DNA of 64,000 nt from Palsa-504 sp963847965 (GTDB lineage Bacteria; Actinomycetota; Actinomycetes; Streptosporangiales; Streptosporangiaceae), in assembly GCA_963847965.1 (NCBI GenBank), contig CAWKCG010000001.1, forward strand, positions 62,001 through 126,000, in the 5' to 3' direction. The position numbers and the translations under genes were made by a program. Numbering within the stretch: position 1 is the stretch's first letter; every line of letters begins with the position of its first letter. Of this stretch, positions 55,318 through 63,435 are shown one piece after another. The notes below the pieces were generated by a model, which searched no databases, was not told the origin of the DNA, and saw nothing but the letters and a program-made list of their open reading frames with translations.

Positions 55318-56238
55318 TCACCTGACCGGGGGCGGGGTGCCCTCGGCGCTGGCGGCCAGGGTCATGTCCCAGCCGCACGTCAGGCACGCGTGCCGGAAGG
55401 CGGACCGGGCGAACTCCAGCGCCGCCGCGTGCGGGTCCGGCTCCGACCGGACGTCGTCCCAGTCCAGGATGTACTCCCCCAGCGCCGGATCCCAGCGCGC
55501 CGCGGCCGGGGACAGGTCTGCGCCGGCGAAGCCCGGCGGGGCCGGGTGGGCGTAGGCGTAGAACGCGGCCCGGCCGTAGCGGGTGTCGCCCGGCCACCAG
55601 CCGACCGCGACCTCCTGGGCGTCCATCGCGTTGCGCATGATGAAGTCGCCGGAGGGCGGGTCGGCGGGCAGCCCGGAGAACAGGCTCACCGCCAGGTCGA
55701 ACGAGCCCCACCAGGCGTTGACCGGCGTCGAGCGGCCGCGGTAGGGCGCGCGGTACGCGGCCAGGACCAGCGCCGCCTGGGTCGCCGCCGCGAAGTACCT
55801 CGCCACCTCATCCGGGTCGTAGTGCGCGTGCTCGAAGTCCTGGTCCAGCGGCGCGCTCCAGGGGACTTCCTGCGGCGTCGGGTCGATCTCCACCGGCCCG
55901 CCCAGGGCGCGGACCGCGGCGAGGACCTCCCGGGTGACCTCGCCGACCGGCCGGTGCGGGGTGAGCGCGACGCGCTCGGCCCGGCCGTCGCTGTGCTCGG
56001 CGAGCGCCTCGTGCCGGCGCAGGTCGAGCGCGACGACCAGCGCGCCAGAACCGTCGGGCGCGGGCAGCGGCGCCGTCTCCCACCCGCGCGCGGTCAGGCG
56101 CAGCGCCGCATGCTGCAACTCCGGCTCGCGCGGCGCGAGCCTGACCGCCAGCTTGCCGAGCACCTGGGTATGCGCGTGCAGCGTGTCGCACGTTGCCCGC
56201 CACTGGCTGTACGAGGCCGAAGGCCAGGCTGAGACCAT
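55318..56238 (-). CDS. DUF5996 family protein
   Basis: A 306-residue soluble protein matching DUF5996: WRATCDTLHAHTQVLGKLAV, ELQHAALRLTARGWETAPLP, VPWSAPLDQDFEHAHYDPDE, YRGRSTPVNAWWGSFDLAVS, LFSGLPADPPSGDFIMRNAM and AQEVAVGWWPGDTRYGRAAF. No catalytic motif is known. The conserved Trp/His-rich core suggests a small-molecule enzyme, but this is a guess. ATG 56238. The next gene, for the SRPBCC protein, follows 12 bp downstream, so a functional link is possible. Confidence 0.82.
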   Translation of the reverse strand: MVSAWPSASYSQWRATCDTLHAHTQVLGKLAVRLAPREPELQHAALRLTARGWETAPLPAPDGSGALVVALDLRRHEALAEHSDGRAERVALTPHRPVGEVTREVLAAVRALGGPVEIDPTPQEVPWSAPLDQDFEHAHYDPDEVARYFAAATQAALVLAAYRAPYRGRSTPVNAWWGSFDLAVSLFSGLPADPPSGDFIMRNAMDAQEVAVGWWPGDTRYGRAAFYAYAHPAPPGFAGADLSPAAARWDPALGEYILDWDDVRSEPDPHAAALEFARSAFRHACLTCGWDMTLAASAEGTPPPVR

Positions 56239-56315
56239 GGCTGGCAGGCTACCGGGGCTATGCCCGCGCGCTCAACCCGGTCACTATATAGGTTCGGTGG
56301 TGCGAAGGAGTTCCC

Positions 56316-57602
56316 ATGGTTATGCCGTTGGCGGGGCGCATCGTGGCCGCGGTGATCGGCGGCCTGCTCGTGCTTACGTCGATGTCCAGCCTCATCGGGA
56401 CGCTGATCGTCTCCCGTCAGGTCGGCAGCCGGCTGACGCGGTGGGTGGACACCGGGGTCGACCGCGCCTACCGGCTGCTGGGGAAGCACGTCGCGGAGTA
56501 CCGCCGGCGCGACCGCCTGCTCGCCACCCAGGCGGCGGCGGTCTTGCTGACGCAGCTGGCGGCCTGGCTCATCGTCGCGTACGTCGGGTTCGCCCTGCTG
56601 CTGTGGCCCTTCGCCGACCGCGGCGTGGTGTCCGCCTTCATCGACGCGGGGTCCTCCATGTTCACCCTGGGCTTCGCCGTGCCGACCGGGGCCGTACCCG
56701 CGGTGATCGTGTTCGCGGCCGCGGCGGTCGGCCTGGTGATCATCACGCTGCAGATCGCGTACCTGCCGTCCCTGTACGCGGCGTTCAACCGCAGGGAGAC
56801 CGAGGTGGCGCTGCTGAACGCGCGGGGCGGTTTCCCGTCCTGGGGACCTGAGCTGCTGGCGCGCACCCATTACGCGCTGGGCACTGACATGTCGAGCCTG
56901 GACACGATGCCGGACCTTTACACCCAGTGGGAACGCTGGGCCGCCGACGTGGCCGAGAGCCACACCACCTACCTGCCGCTGGTCCGGTTCCGCTCCCCGC
57001 AGGCGCTGTCATCCTGGGTGACCTCGCTGCTGGCCGTGCTGGACTCCGCCGCGCTGTTCCTGGCCCTGTCCCCGAAGGCCGCGCCGGAGATCCCGGCCCG
57101 GCTGTGCCTGCGCGGCGGGTTCTCGTGCTTCAACCGGATCGCCCGGGCGATGGGCTACGACATCCCCATCGAGGCCGACCCGGACGCCGGGACCAGCCTG
57201 ACCTACGCTGAATTCCTCGACGCGGTAGCCCGGATGCGCGAGGTCGACTTCCCGATCGAGCGCGACCCCGAGCAGGCCTGGCCGGATTTCGTGGGCTGGC
57301 GGGTCAACTACGAGCGCGCCGCCTACGCGGTGGCCGCCGCCGTCTACGCCGTGCCGGCCATGTGGTCCGGTCCGCGACGGTACCCGGAGCCGCCCATCCC
57401 GCCCGTCCGCCCGCCAGGCGGCCGGGCGCTCAAGGAAGCCGCGCTCAAGGAAGTCCCTTCGCGCACCCCGGCCAGACACCGCGGCCCGGCGAGTGAAACT
57501 ACCGCTCGTTCGGAGAAAAAGGCAATTATCCCGAACGAGCGGTTATGTTACGGGTCGGCATACGCTCACGTGCCTGCGGGCAGCCGCCGCGCGGTGCGGT
57601 AG
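56316..57602 (+). CDS. hypothetical membrane protein with channel-like segment, C-terminus extended
   Basis: A 428-residue protein with TM helices at about residues 8-32 (IVAAVIGGLLVLTSMSSLIG), 75-98 (LLTQLAAWLIVAYVGFALLL) and 125-150 (AVPAVIVFAAAAVGLVIITL). Between the last two lies SAFIDAGSSMFTLGFAVPTG, which resembles the pore/re-entrant loop of ion-channel-like proteins but lacks the GYG filter. The soluble C-terminal part has GGFSCFNRIARAMGYDIPIE. Conserved-looking sequence ends near residue 375; the frame then crosses the 57501-57543 inverted repeat and overlaps the ligase gene end by 37 bases, so the native stop is probably lost. ATG 56316 follows AAGGAG. Confidence 0.68.
   Translation: MVMPLAGRIVAAVIGGLLVLTSMSSLIGTLIVSRQVGSRLTRWVDTGVDRAYRLLGKHVAEYRRRDRLLATQAAAVLLTQLAAWLIVAYVGFALLLWPFADRGVVSAFIDAGSSMFTLGFAVPTGAVPAVIVFAAAAVGLVIITLQIAYLPSLYAAFNRRETEVALLNARGGFPSWGPELLARTHYALGTDMSSLDTMPDLYTQWERWAADVAESHTTYLPLVRFRSPQALSSWVTSLLAVLDSAALFLALSPKAAPEIPARLCLRGGFSCFNRIARAMGYDIPIEADPDAGTSLTYAEFLDAVARMREVDFPIERDPEQAWPDFVGWRVNYERAAYAVAAAVYAVPAMWSGPRRYPEPPIPPVRPPGGRALKEAALKEVPSRTPARHRGPASETTARSEKKAIIPNERLCYGSAYAHVPAGSRRAVR
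57501..57543. repeat. perfect 13-bp inverted repeat ACCGCTCGTTCGG, 17-nt loop
   Basis: The arms (57501-57513 and 57531-57543) are perfectly complementary around an AT-rich loop. It lies between the converging membrane-protein and DNA-ligase genes, where a bidirectional terminator would be expected. The arm sequence matches the dispersed repeat at 45596-45608 over 13 bases. Confidence 0.6.
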
Positions 57603-59326
57603 AGGTCGACCAGTTCGACCGTGGTGGTGGCGTCCTCCGCGGACTTGTCGTCGCGCCATCGCCCGGTGAACCTCGGGAACCGCATGGCCAGCCCGGCGTC
57701 CTCCTTGATCAGCCCCCAGGCCGCCGAGTAGTGCGGCGACAGGGTCAGCTCGGCGGACAGGATCTCCAGCACGACCCCCGGCTCGAACCAGAAGTCGGGC
57801 TCCTGGCGGGCGTCGACCCGCGCGGGGCGTTCCGGGTGCGCCAGCGGCGCCAGCCGCACGGGCAGCGCGGCGAGGTCGGCGTCGGAGAACCCGGCGCCGC
57901 ACTTGGACACGGTGCGGAAGACGTCGGCATCGGGGTCGTAGGCGGCCAGCAGTACCGCGCCGTAGACCCCGGCGCGCCGGCCGCGCCCCGCGTACGCGCC
58001 GACCACCACCAGGTCGAGGGTGTCGGACAGCTCCGTGCGGTAGTCCCGCTTGAGCTTGATCCACAGCCAGCCGCGGTTCCCGGCCTGGTACACCGAGGCG
58101 CGGCCCACCGACTTGCACATCAGCCCCTCGCAGCCGTCGGTGATCGCCTGCTCGAACGTCGCGTCCAGCGCGGCCGGGTCCTTCACCTCGGTCGCGGTGG
58201 TCAGCCGCAGCCGCGGCCCGGTGGTGATCGCCGCGGCCAGCGCGGCCCGCCGCTCCGGGTAGGGCCGCCGGGTCAGGTCCTGGCCGTCCGCGTAGAGCAG
58301 CTCGAAGCAGAACAGCCCGACCGGCACGTCCCGCACCGCCTCGGCGATGCCGTACTTGCGCCGCCGGAACATGACCTCGGCGAACGGATGCAGCTCGTCG
58401 GTGGCCGCGTCGAACGCGACGACCTCTCCCTCGATGATCGCCTCGGCCGGGCGCAGCCCGGCGGTCAGGACCTCGACCACGTCGGGGAACTGGCTGCTGA
58501 CCTCCTCCAGCCGACGGGTCCAGAGCTCGATTGTCCCGTCCGCGGTCTTGTGCGCCTGGAGCCGCATGCCGTCGTACTTGTACTCGGCCGCGCACTCGCC
58601 GCCCAGCTTGGCCAGGATGTCCGTGGCGCTGGCCAGCCGCTGGGCCAGCATGACCCGCACCGGGTGGCCCGGGCTGACCTGGATCTGCTCGACCGCGGCC
58701 AGGCCGCCGCTGGTCAGGGCGGAGACGACCAGGCCCAGGTCGCAGCAGATGTTGTAGGCGCGCTCCAGCACCGGCCGGGCGGCCCGCCCCCCCGCGTAGA
58801 CGTGCGCGAGCGCGTCCAGGATGGTGGGCGTGCCGATGCCCAGCCGCAGGTTCCCGGTGACCTGGCGGACCAGGTAGCGGGCCTCCAGCGGGGTGGCCCT
58901 GGTCAGCAGCCCGGCCAGCAGGTCCAGCTTGAGGCCCTGCGAGCCCGTCCCTTCGGCGTTGGCGATCTGGCGCAGGGTGTTCACCACCGTGACGACGGTC
59001 AGATCCGCCGGGCGGTCGGGCGTGGCCGTAGCCAGCAGGATCTCGGTGGTCTGGCCCAGGTCGCCGGTCTCCCGGACCCGGGCGGCGACCTGCGCGGCGT
59101 CGACGCCGGTGGCGGCGGCGACCGCGCGGACGGCCATCTTCTCGGCCAGGCCGAGGTCCACCCCGGCGAACTCCGGCGCGATCAGGCCCTGGGCCAGGTA
59201 GCAGACCACCGGCAGCAGCTCGGCCGGGGTCTCGGCGACCAGGGTGGCGAGCCGGTCGATGAGCGCCAGCCGGCCGCTGACCCCCTCCAGGTCGCGGTAG
59301 GCCTCGGCGACGATCTCGTACTTCAC
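57566..59326 (-). CDS. ATP-dependent DNA ligase
   Basis: A 586-residue ligase of the archaeal/LigB-like type: N-terminal helical DNA-binding domain (to about residue 200), adenylation domain with the nucleophile K250 in EYKYDGMRLQAHKTADGTIE, motif III IIEGEVVAFDAAT, motif IV GCEGLMCKS, motif V WLWIKLKRDY, and the OB-fold domain ending at FTGRWRDDKSAEDATTTVEL. It seals nicks using ATP, probably in repair. The start is GTG 59326 with GGGAG upstream. It stands alone; no Ku, polymerase or nuclease gene is adjacent, which argues against a dedicated NHEJ set. Confidence 0.94.
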   Translation of the reverse strand: MKYEIVAEAYRDLEGVSGRLALIDRLATLVAETPAELLPVVCYLAQGLIAPEFAGVDLGLAEKMAVRAVAAATGVDAAQVAARVRETGDLGQTTEILLATATPDRPADLTVVTVVNTLRQIANAEGTGSQGLKLDLLAGLLTRATPLEARYLVRQVTGNLRLGIGTPTILDALAHVYAGGRAARPVLERAYNICCDLGLVVSALTSGGLAAVEQIQVSPGHPVRVMLAQRLASATDILAKLGGECAAEYKYDGMRLQAHKTADGTIELWTRRLEEVSSQFPDVVEVLTAGLRPAEAIIEGEVVAFDAATDELHPFAEVMFRRRKYGIAEAVRDVPVGLFCFELLYADGQDLTRRPYPERRAALAAAITTGPRLRLTTATEVKDPAALDATFEQAITDGCEGLMCKSVGRASVYQAGNRGWLWIKLKRDYRTELSDTLDLVVVGAYAGRGRRAGVYGAVLLAAYDPDADVFRTVSKCGAGFSDADLAALPVRLAPLAHPERPARVDARQEPDFWFEPGVVLEILSAELTLSPHYSAAWGLIKEDAGLAMRFPRFTGRWRDDKSAEDATTTVELVDLYRTARRLPAGT

Positions 59327-59470
59327 GGCGCTCCCTTCGTCGCGGACCCTGGGCGTCCAGGCCGCACCTCATGGCACCACGGTAGGAGATGGACCCGGAT
59401 CGGCGGGCCCAACGGCGCGCCGGGGACGCGGCAAAGCTCTCAATGCTGACGAACTATGACAAATAGGTCG

Positions 59471-59484
59471 TACCAAGATGGAAA
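59471..59484 (+). promoter_or_regulatory. box 1 TACCAAGATGGAAA, candidate antitoxin site
   Basis: It lies 37-50 bp upstream of the toxin start in an AT-rich patch. It matches box 2 at 59950-59963 at 12 of 14 positions. A duplicated motif bracketing a toxin gene and preceding each cistron is what antitoxin autoregulation would use. Confidence 0.45.
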
Positions 59485-59520
59485 CCGCTCAGTGTCAGAC
59501 CAAGCTGGCATGCTCGGACA

Positions 59521-59943
59521 GTGGCACGCACTCAGGCGGTCTACTACCGTGACACGCGCGGCACCGAGCCGGTCGACGAGTTCATCCAGGCTCTGCCATC
59601 CAAGCGCGCCGCGAAGATCGACGACTTCATAGAGGAGCACCTGAACGGCAATCCGCCGGAGGCGCCGCCTCCGGCGTTCCCGATCACCTCGCAGATCGAA
59701 GGCGAGCTTCGCGAGCTTCGGATTCGGTTCGCGAACACCCGCTACCGCATCCTGTACCTTCGCTCGGAGAACCTGATGGTGCTGTTGCACGCGCTGGAGA
59801 AGGACACCGTAGCGGTCCCTCAGGCCGACATCGAACTAGCCAAGCAGCGGATGGCAGACTTCAGGCGCCGGATGGACGCCATCCGACGGAGGCCGCCGCG
59901 GGCCGCGGGTAACGATGCGCCGCCTGCGAGTCGGCCGGTATGA
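59521..59943 (+). CDS. higB: RelE/HigB-type toxin (Gp49-like)
   Basis: A 140-residue protein of the phage-derived Gp49-like/HigB family: YYRDTRGTEPVDEFIQALPS, KRAAKIDDFIEEHLNGNPPE, EGELRELRIRFANTRYRILY and LLHALEKDTVAVPQADIELA, then KQRMADFRRRMD. The RelE fold cleaves mRNA on the ribosome. The start is GTG 59521. The C-terminal Arg/Pro tail is longer than usual. It precedes the antitoxin gene by 31 bp, the toxin-first order of higBA systems. A TACCAArATGGAwA box lies before each gene. Confidence 0.88.
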   Translation: MARTQAVYYRDTRGTEPVDEFIQALPSKRAAKIDDFIEEHLNGNPPEAPPPAFPITSQIEGELRELRIRFANTRYRILYLRSENLMVLLHALEKDTVAVPQADIELAKQRMADFRRRMDAIRRRPPRAAGNDAPPASRPV

Positions 59944-59949
59944 TCCAGT

Positions 59950-59963
59950 TACCAAAATGGATA
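59950..59963 (+). promoter_or_regulatory. box 2 TACCAAAATGGATA, candidate antitoxin site
   Basis: It lies in the 31-bp gap after the toxin stop and includes the ATG at 59957, one of two possible antitoxin starts. It is followed by the dyad GATAA-ACTAG-TTATC (59960-59974). If GTG 59975 is the true start, both motifs are intergenic and can work as an internal operator/promoter. Confidence 0.45.
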
Positions 59964-60364
59964 AACTAGTTATCGTGACCGACGTAGACAGCCAAGTCAG
60001 CCCTCAGGGCAGGACCGCGGCCCAGGCGGCCAGGAGCCGCGCCCGACGCAGCCAGGACTATCGGGCGGCGCGCGAGGAGTACGCGGCGATCCGAGCGCTG
60101 CGGGAGAAGAACTGGATCGCCGCCCACATCCGCGAGCGGCGCTATGACCTGGATCTGACCCAGCAGGAGGTCGCCCGGCGGGCAGGCACCTCCCATTCGT
60201 TCATCTCGAAGCTGGAGAGCGGTGAGCACATTCCGACGATCCCAGTGCTCAACCGGATTCTTGCGGTGCTCGATGAGCAACTGTTGATCGGCATCGAGCG
60301 CAAGACTCCCGGACAAGAGCCCGAGCGCGAGGTGGCGCCAGCGCCACAGTCCATGAGCGCCTGA
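59957..60364 (+). CDS. higA: HigA-type XRE antitoxin
   Basis: A 135-residue antitoxin with N-terminal basic helix (QAARSRARRSQDYRAAREEY) and an XRE helix-turn-helix at about residues 58-110: ERRYDLDLTQQEVARRAGTS, HSFISKLESGEHIPTIPVLN, RILAVLDEQLLIGIERK. Binding to the toxin and to its own promoter is expected. ATG 59957 is used; GTG 59975 gives VTDVDSQVSPQGRTAAQAAR, a more typical start, and would leave box 2 and the dyad free as an operator. Gene order and spacing with higB support a functional pair. Confidence 0.85.
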   Translation: MDKLVIVTDVDSQVSPQGRTAAQAARSRARRSQDYRAAREEYAAIRALREKNWIAAHIRERRYDLDLTQQEVARRAGTSHSFISKLESGEHIPTIPVLNRILAVLDEQLLIGIERKTPGQEPEREVAPAPQSMSA

Positions 60365-60421
60365 TACAAGAAAGGCCACCTGATGGGAGGCGGGTAAGCT
60401 CAAGGAGGCAACCGGCTGCGC

Positions 60422-60538
60422 ATGCGTAAACGGATCTACTTCTCAAAGAGACGACTTGATGCGTTCTTCCCCGAACGACCTCCACGCCCATGGCCCAGGA
60501 ATTCGCGACCGGTACGCAGGCGAACATTAGAGCTGTAA
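60422..60538 (+). CDS. possible 38-residue basic peptide
   Basis: ATG 60422 opens a short frame, MRKRIYFSKRRLDAFFPERP, rich in Arg and Pro, ending TAA 60536-60538. AAGGAGG lies about 14 bases upstream, rather far. The same frame continues after the TAA as the PucR remnant, so this could be sequence that replaced the lost PucR N-terminus. Weak support. Confidence 0.2.
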   Translation: MRKRIYFSKRRLDAFFPERPPRPWPRNSRPVRRRTLEL

Positions 60539-60541
60539 AAT

Positions 60542-61548
60542 GAGGACCCGACGCCGTGGCTGTTCGGTTCCGAGATGATCATGACGACCGGGATGGCGCT
60601 GCCGCGCAGCGCCGCAGGCCAGCGCGCCTACCTTGAGCGGCTGGACGACGCCGGGGTCGCGTGCCTGGCGGTGTCGGAGGGGATGTTCGTGCCGCCGCTG
60701 ACCAGGGCTTCATCGGCGCAGCGGGCGAGCGCGGCTTCCCGGTCGTCGAGGTGCCCATCCCGGTGCCGTTCATGGCCATATCCCAGGAGGTCGCGGCGGC
60801 GGTCCAGGGGGACACGGGGCAGCGGCTGAACGCGCAGCTGCAGGTGTTCGGCGCGGTCCAGTGGCTGGCCGCGGGGAACCTGACCGCCGCGGAGATCTTC
60901 GCCCGCCTGGAGCGGCTGTCCGGGTACTCGCTGTACGCCTGCACCCTGCGCCGGACCCGGCTGCTCGACGGGCTGCCGGTCCCGCCGCCTTCCTGCGCCG
61001 ACCTGATCCCGGGCACGGTGACCAGCCCGCCCACGGTGCCCGGCGGGTACGTCCTGCCCGTCACGGGGCCGCGGGGCACCGCCGGCTACATCCTGGCCAT
61101 GGAGTCGCCGGACGCGGCCCCGGGCGGGGTTTCGGTGGGGCCCTTCACCGCGGGCTCTTCGGTGGCCGTGGCCAGGCGCGAGGCCCGGTGGGCGCTGGCC
61201 CGGGCCCTCGAGGCAGGCCGGGCCGTGGTCAGCTACGGCGACGACCGGACCGGGAAGTGGCTGACCAGCGAGGCCGCGGACCTGCGGGTCCTGGCCGAGC
61301 AGGTGCTCGGCGCCGTCGTGGAGTACAACGAGGTCCACGGGACGGGCCTGGTGCCGTCGGTCCGGGTGTGGCTCGAGCACGACCGGCAGACCGACCGGGC
61401 CGCCCGGGCGCTGCACGTCCACCCGAACACGCTGCTGTACCGAATCCGCCGGTTCGAGCAGATCAGCGGGCGGTCGCTGGCGTCGACCGAGTCGCTCGCC
61501 GAGGTCTGGCTGGCTATGCGCACGACGGCGGCCGTGCCCGAAGGTTAG
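60542..61548 (+). pseudogene. PucR-family regulator, 5'-truncated and frameshifted
   Basis: Downstream of a TAA the frame reads EDPTPWLFGSEMIMTTGMAL, RAYLERLDDAGVACLAVSEG, the PucR N-terminal sensor core, but the first 40 or so residues of the family are missing. Near 60700 the frame slips; from there (ADQGFIGAAGERGFPVVEVP, FMAISQEVAAAV) the protein is intact to the C-terminal helix-turn-helix: VRVWLEHDRQTDRAARALHV, HPNTLLYRIRRFEQISGRSL, ASTESLAEVWLAMR. PucR proteins regulate purine or amine catabolism. With no proper start and a frame break it is probably dead, though the region from 60661 could be translated as a 295-residue protein. Confidence 0.7.
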
Positions 61549-61577
61549 GGTGATAGGCGACCCGGGAGGCAGGCCAG

Positions 61578-62036
61578 ATGAGCGATGAGGTTCCCTTCGT
61601 ACCCGACGATTTCGTCGTGCCGCGGGAACTGGTCACTGGCGCGTTCCGGCTCGAGCCGCTGGGCCCGGAGCACAACGAGGGCGACTACCAGGCCTGGATG
61701 TCGAGCATCGACCACATCAGGTCGACACCGGGAATGCAGGGCCGGTCGTGGCCCAGGCCCGAGATGACGCTGGCCGACAACCTCAAGGACCTGCAAGGGC
61801 ACGCGGCGGACTTCGCGGCCCGGTCGGGGTTCACGTACACGGTGCGGGCCAGCGACACCGGCGAGATCATCGGCTGCGTCTACATCTACCCGCCAGGGAA
61901 GTCCCAGCCCGGCGTGCGCATCCTGTCCTGGGTCCGCGCCGACCGGGCCGACCTTGACGCTCCGCTGCACGACGCTGTTTCTGAATGGCTTAGGACCGCC
62001 TGGCCGTTCACCGAGTTCACGTACGCCCCGCGCTGA
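61578..62036 (+). CDS. GNAT-fold N-acetyltransferase-like protein
   Basis: A 152-residue protein resembling GNAT enzymes that begin VPRELVTGAFRLEPLGPEHN, followed by DYQAWMSSIDHIRSTPGMQG, LADNLKDLQGHAADFAARSG, FTYTVRASDTGEIIGCVYIY and a final WVRADRADLDAPLHDAVSEW. The canonical acetyl-CoA loop Q/RxxGxG/A is not obvious, so it may be a degenerate member. ATG 61578 with AGGCAGG upstream. It stands 29 bp after the PucR remnant; a shared transcript is possible. Confidence 0.72.
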   Translation: MSDEVPFVPDDFVVPRELVTGAFRLEPLGPEHNEGDYQAWMSSIDHIRSTPGMQGRSWPRPEMTLADNLKDLQGHAADFAARSGFTYTVRASDTGEIIGCVYIYPPGKSQPGVRILSWVRADRADLDAPLHDAVSEWLRTAWPFTEFTYAPR

Positions 62037-62104
62037 GCGCGGGCCTGCCGCCTATGCCTGCATGGCCAGCGCGACGACCATGACCGGTCATCGGCCCGCG
62101 AGCT

Positions 62105-62455
62105 TTAAGGCACGACCTTGGGACCATCGACAACTGCGGCGTCGGAATGCTCCCTAATCGCGGTGACGACCGCAACTGGGTCATCAGGAGTAATGAACGG
62201 CAGGATGGCGTGGCCGGTGTCGAGGATCAGCGCGGTTTTCTTGCCCGGGCGGCCCGGATCCAAACTGGCCCAGTAGCGCAGCGTGGTACTCCCCCAGATC
62301 CGGCCCTTCCCGGTGAAGGCCCCGATGGGCACCCGGCGCACCTCACGGATGGCCTGATAGGGAATGCGCTTAGTACCCCACGGAAAGTAGTACCCGCGGA
62401 TAAGCACCGCATCATCGGTGCATTCAATCCAGCGGTCGTTATACAAGGCGGCCAC
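62105..62455 (-). CDS. hypothetical PH-like protein (116 aa)
   Basis: No family was firmly recognised. The protein opens MAALYNDRWIECTDDAVLIR, GYYFPWGTKRIPYQAIREVR and goes on RIWGSTTLRYWASLDPGRPG, LILDTGHAILPFITPDDPVA, VVTAIREH. The alternation of beta strands with a closing helix is what a bacterial pleckstrin-homology (bPH/YdbT-like) domain looks like: strand-loop-strand with a final DP..V...I helix. It has no membrane helix. ATG 62455. It stands alone, convergent with the GNAT-like gene. Confidence 0.65.
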   Translation of the reverse strand: MAALYNDRWIECTDDAVLIRGYYFPWGTKRIPYQAIREVRRVPIGAFTGKGRIWGSTTLRYWASLDPGRPGKKTALILDTGHAILPFITPDDPVAVVTAIREHSDAAVVDGPKVVP

Positions 62456-62749
62456 GTTCCAAGCATACGATCTGGGATAAGGGGCCTGTCGCTGCGGGGG
62501 GCGGTCCGGAGCCGGTGTTGATACGTAGCCTCAGGACAAGCGAGAGCCTGGGATCTACCTAGCAAGCCGTTCCAGGTTGGCCGCTCAGGTGCCTGGCCAG
62601 GGCGGATCGATCGCATGGCGGCGTTCCGACAGTGCCTCGCGGAAGGCGCCAATGTCAGCATCGGAGTGTGCGTCGGCCAGGGTCACGGTCTCGGCCAGGA
62701 GGCTCTCGCGCCATTTGGCAGTGACACCGGTGCGTAGCCTATGGCGGGC
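62456..62749. other. intergenic region with an orphan coding remnant
   Basis: Apart from the minus-strand remnant listed separately (62585-62731), this 294-bp stretch shows no conserved frame, repeat or hairpin of note. Confidence 0.35.
62585..62731 (-). pseudogene. unidentified 3'-terminal gene fragment
   Basis: The minus strand reads TGVTAKWRESLLAETVTLAD, then AHSDADIGAFREALSERRHA and ends IDPPWPGT with TGA 62587-62585. Composition and helix pattern look like real protein, but an in-frame TGA lies just upstream (about 62745) and there is no start codon between. It is probably the tail of a small protein whose 5' part was lost at the acetyltransferase boundary. The family is not recognised. 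Confidence 0.35.
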
Positions 62750-63286
62750 TCAGCGGCCCAGCGGGAGCGTGGTGACGAGCACGTCGGATACGGGCTCCTC
62801 GGCACGCTCGCCGCGCGTGCGGGCTATTTTGCGCCAGCCCCATTTCCGGAAGGCATCCTGGGCCGACGTAGCCGTCGGCAGCACGGTAACCGCCGCGCGC
62901 TCCTCGGGGCGGTTCCCAAGGATCAGGTCGTGCAGCGCCTGCCCGATGCCCTGCCGCCGCCATGACGCGCGGACCACGAGTTCGGCCAGCGCGAAGGTGC
63001 GGCCGGGATGCTCGGTGGTGATCTCGTCGGGCAGCGGGGTGGTCAGGTACCGCCACCAGGAGGTCGACGGTCGCAGCGGCATCCCGAACGCGTAGCCGAC
63101 CAGGTAGCCGCCGTGGCGGGCCTCAGCCAGGACGAAGCCCGGCTGCCGGCGCCGAACCCGGAAGCGTTCGGCGAAACGCTCGGCGTCATCGGCGTAAGCC
63201 TCGGCGTGCAGGGCGCGCAGTTCGTCCGCGTGCGCCGCAGCCTGCGTCCCGTCGAGTAGCTCGAACGTCACGCCGGGCGCGGACAC
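62750..63286 (-). CDS. GNAT-family N-acetyltransferase
   Basis: A 178-residue GNAT enzyme: VTFELLDGTQAAAHADELRA, LHAEAYADDAERFAERFRVR, GFVLAEARHGGYLVGYAFGM, FALAELVVRASWRRQGIGQA with the acetyl-CoA loop RRQGIGQALHD, and VTVLPTATSAQDAFRKWGWR. The acceptor substrate is unknown. The start GTG 63286 has GAGAAGG five bases upstream; the open frame to GTG 63331 adds 15 residues and overlaps a copy of the dispersed CACCAC..GTTCGG repeat. It is divergent from the helicase gene. Confidence 0.87.
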   Translation of the reverse strand: MSAPGVTFELLDGTQAAAHADELRALHAEAYADDAERFAERFRVRRRQPGFVLAEARHGGYLVGYAFGMPLRPSTSWWRYLTTPLPDEITTEHPGRTFALAELVVRASWRRQGIGQALHDLILGNRPEERAAVTVLPTATSAQDAFRKWGWRKIARTRGERAEEPVSDVLVTTLPLGR

Positions 63287-63325
63287 GACCACCTTCTCTC
63301 TTCGCTCCACCTGGCCCGAGGCATG

Positions 63326-63342
63326 CACCACAGTTCGTTCGG
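63326..63342. repeat. dispersed repeat copy, CACCACAGTTCGTTCGG
   Basis: A copy of the window's dispersed motif, followed by GAGAATCTGAATTTACCGG. It lies between the divergent GNAT and helicase genes, 40 bp upstream of the preferred GNAT start. Confidence 0.45.
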
Positions 63343-63435
63343 GAGAATCTGAATTTACCGGCCGCTAGCGTCGACCAGAGCCTGGCCGGCGCGGCGTACG
63401 GGATTCCGCCGACTCGCCTGGTTATGTTCAGATGC

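Noticed and set aside
57566..59326. NHEJ locus
   Set aside because: A single ATP-dependent ligase without Ku, polymerase or nuclease genes beside it.
59521..61548. A defence island around the HigBA pair with ligase, topoisomerase and helicase
   Set aside because: The neighbours are housekeeping-type or broken genes, in mixed orientation and without shared promoters; no nuclease or known defence module is present.
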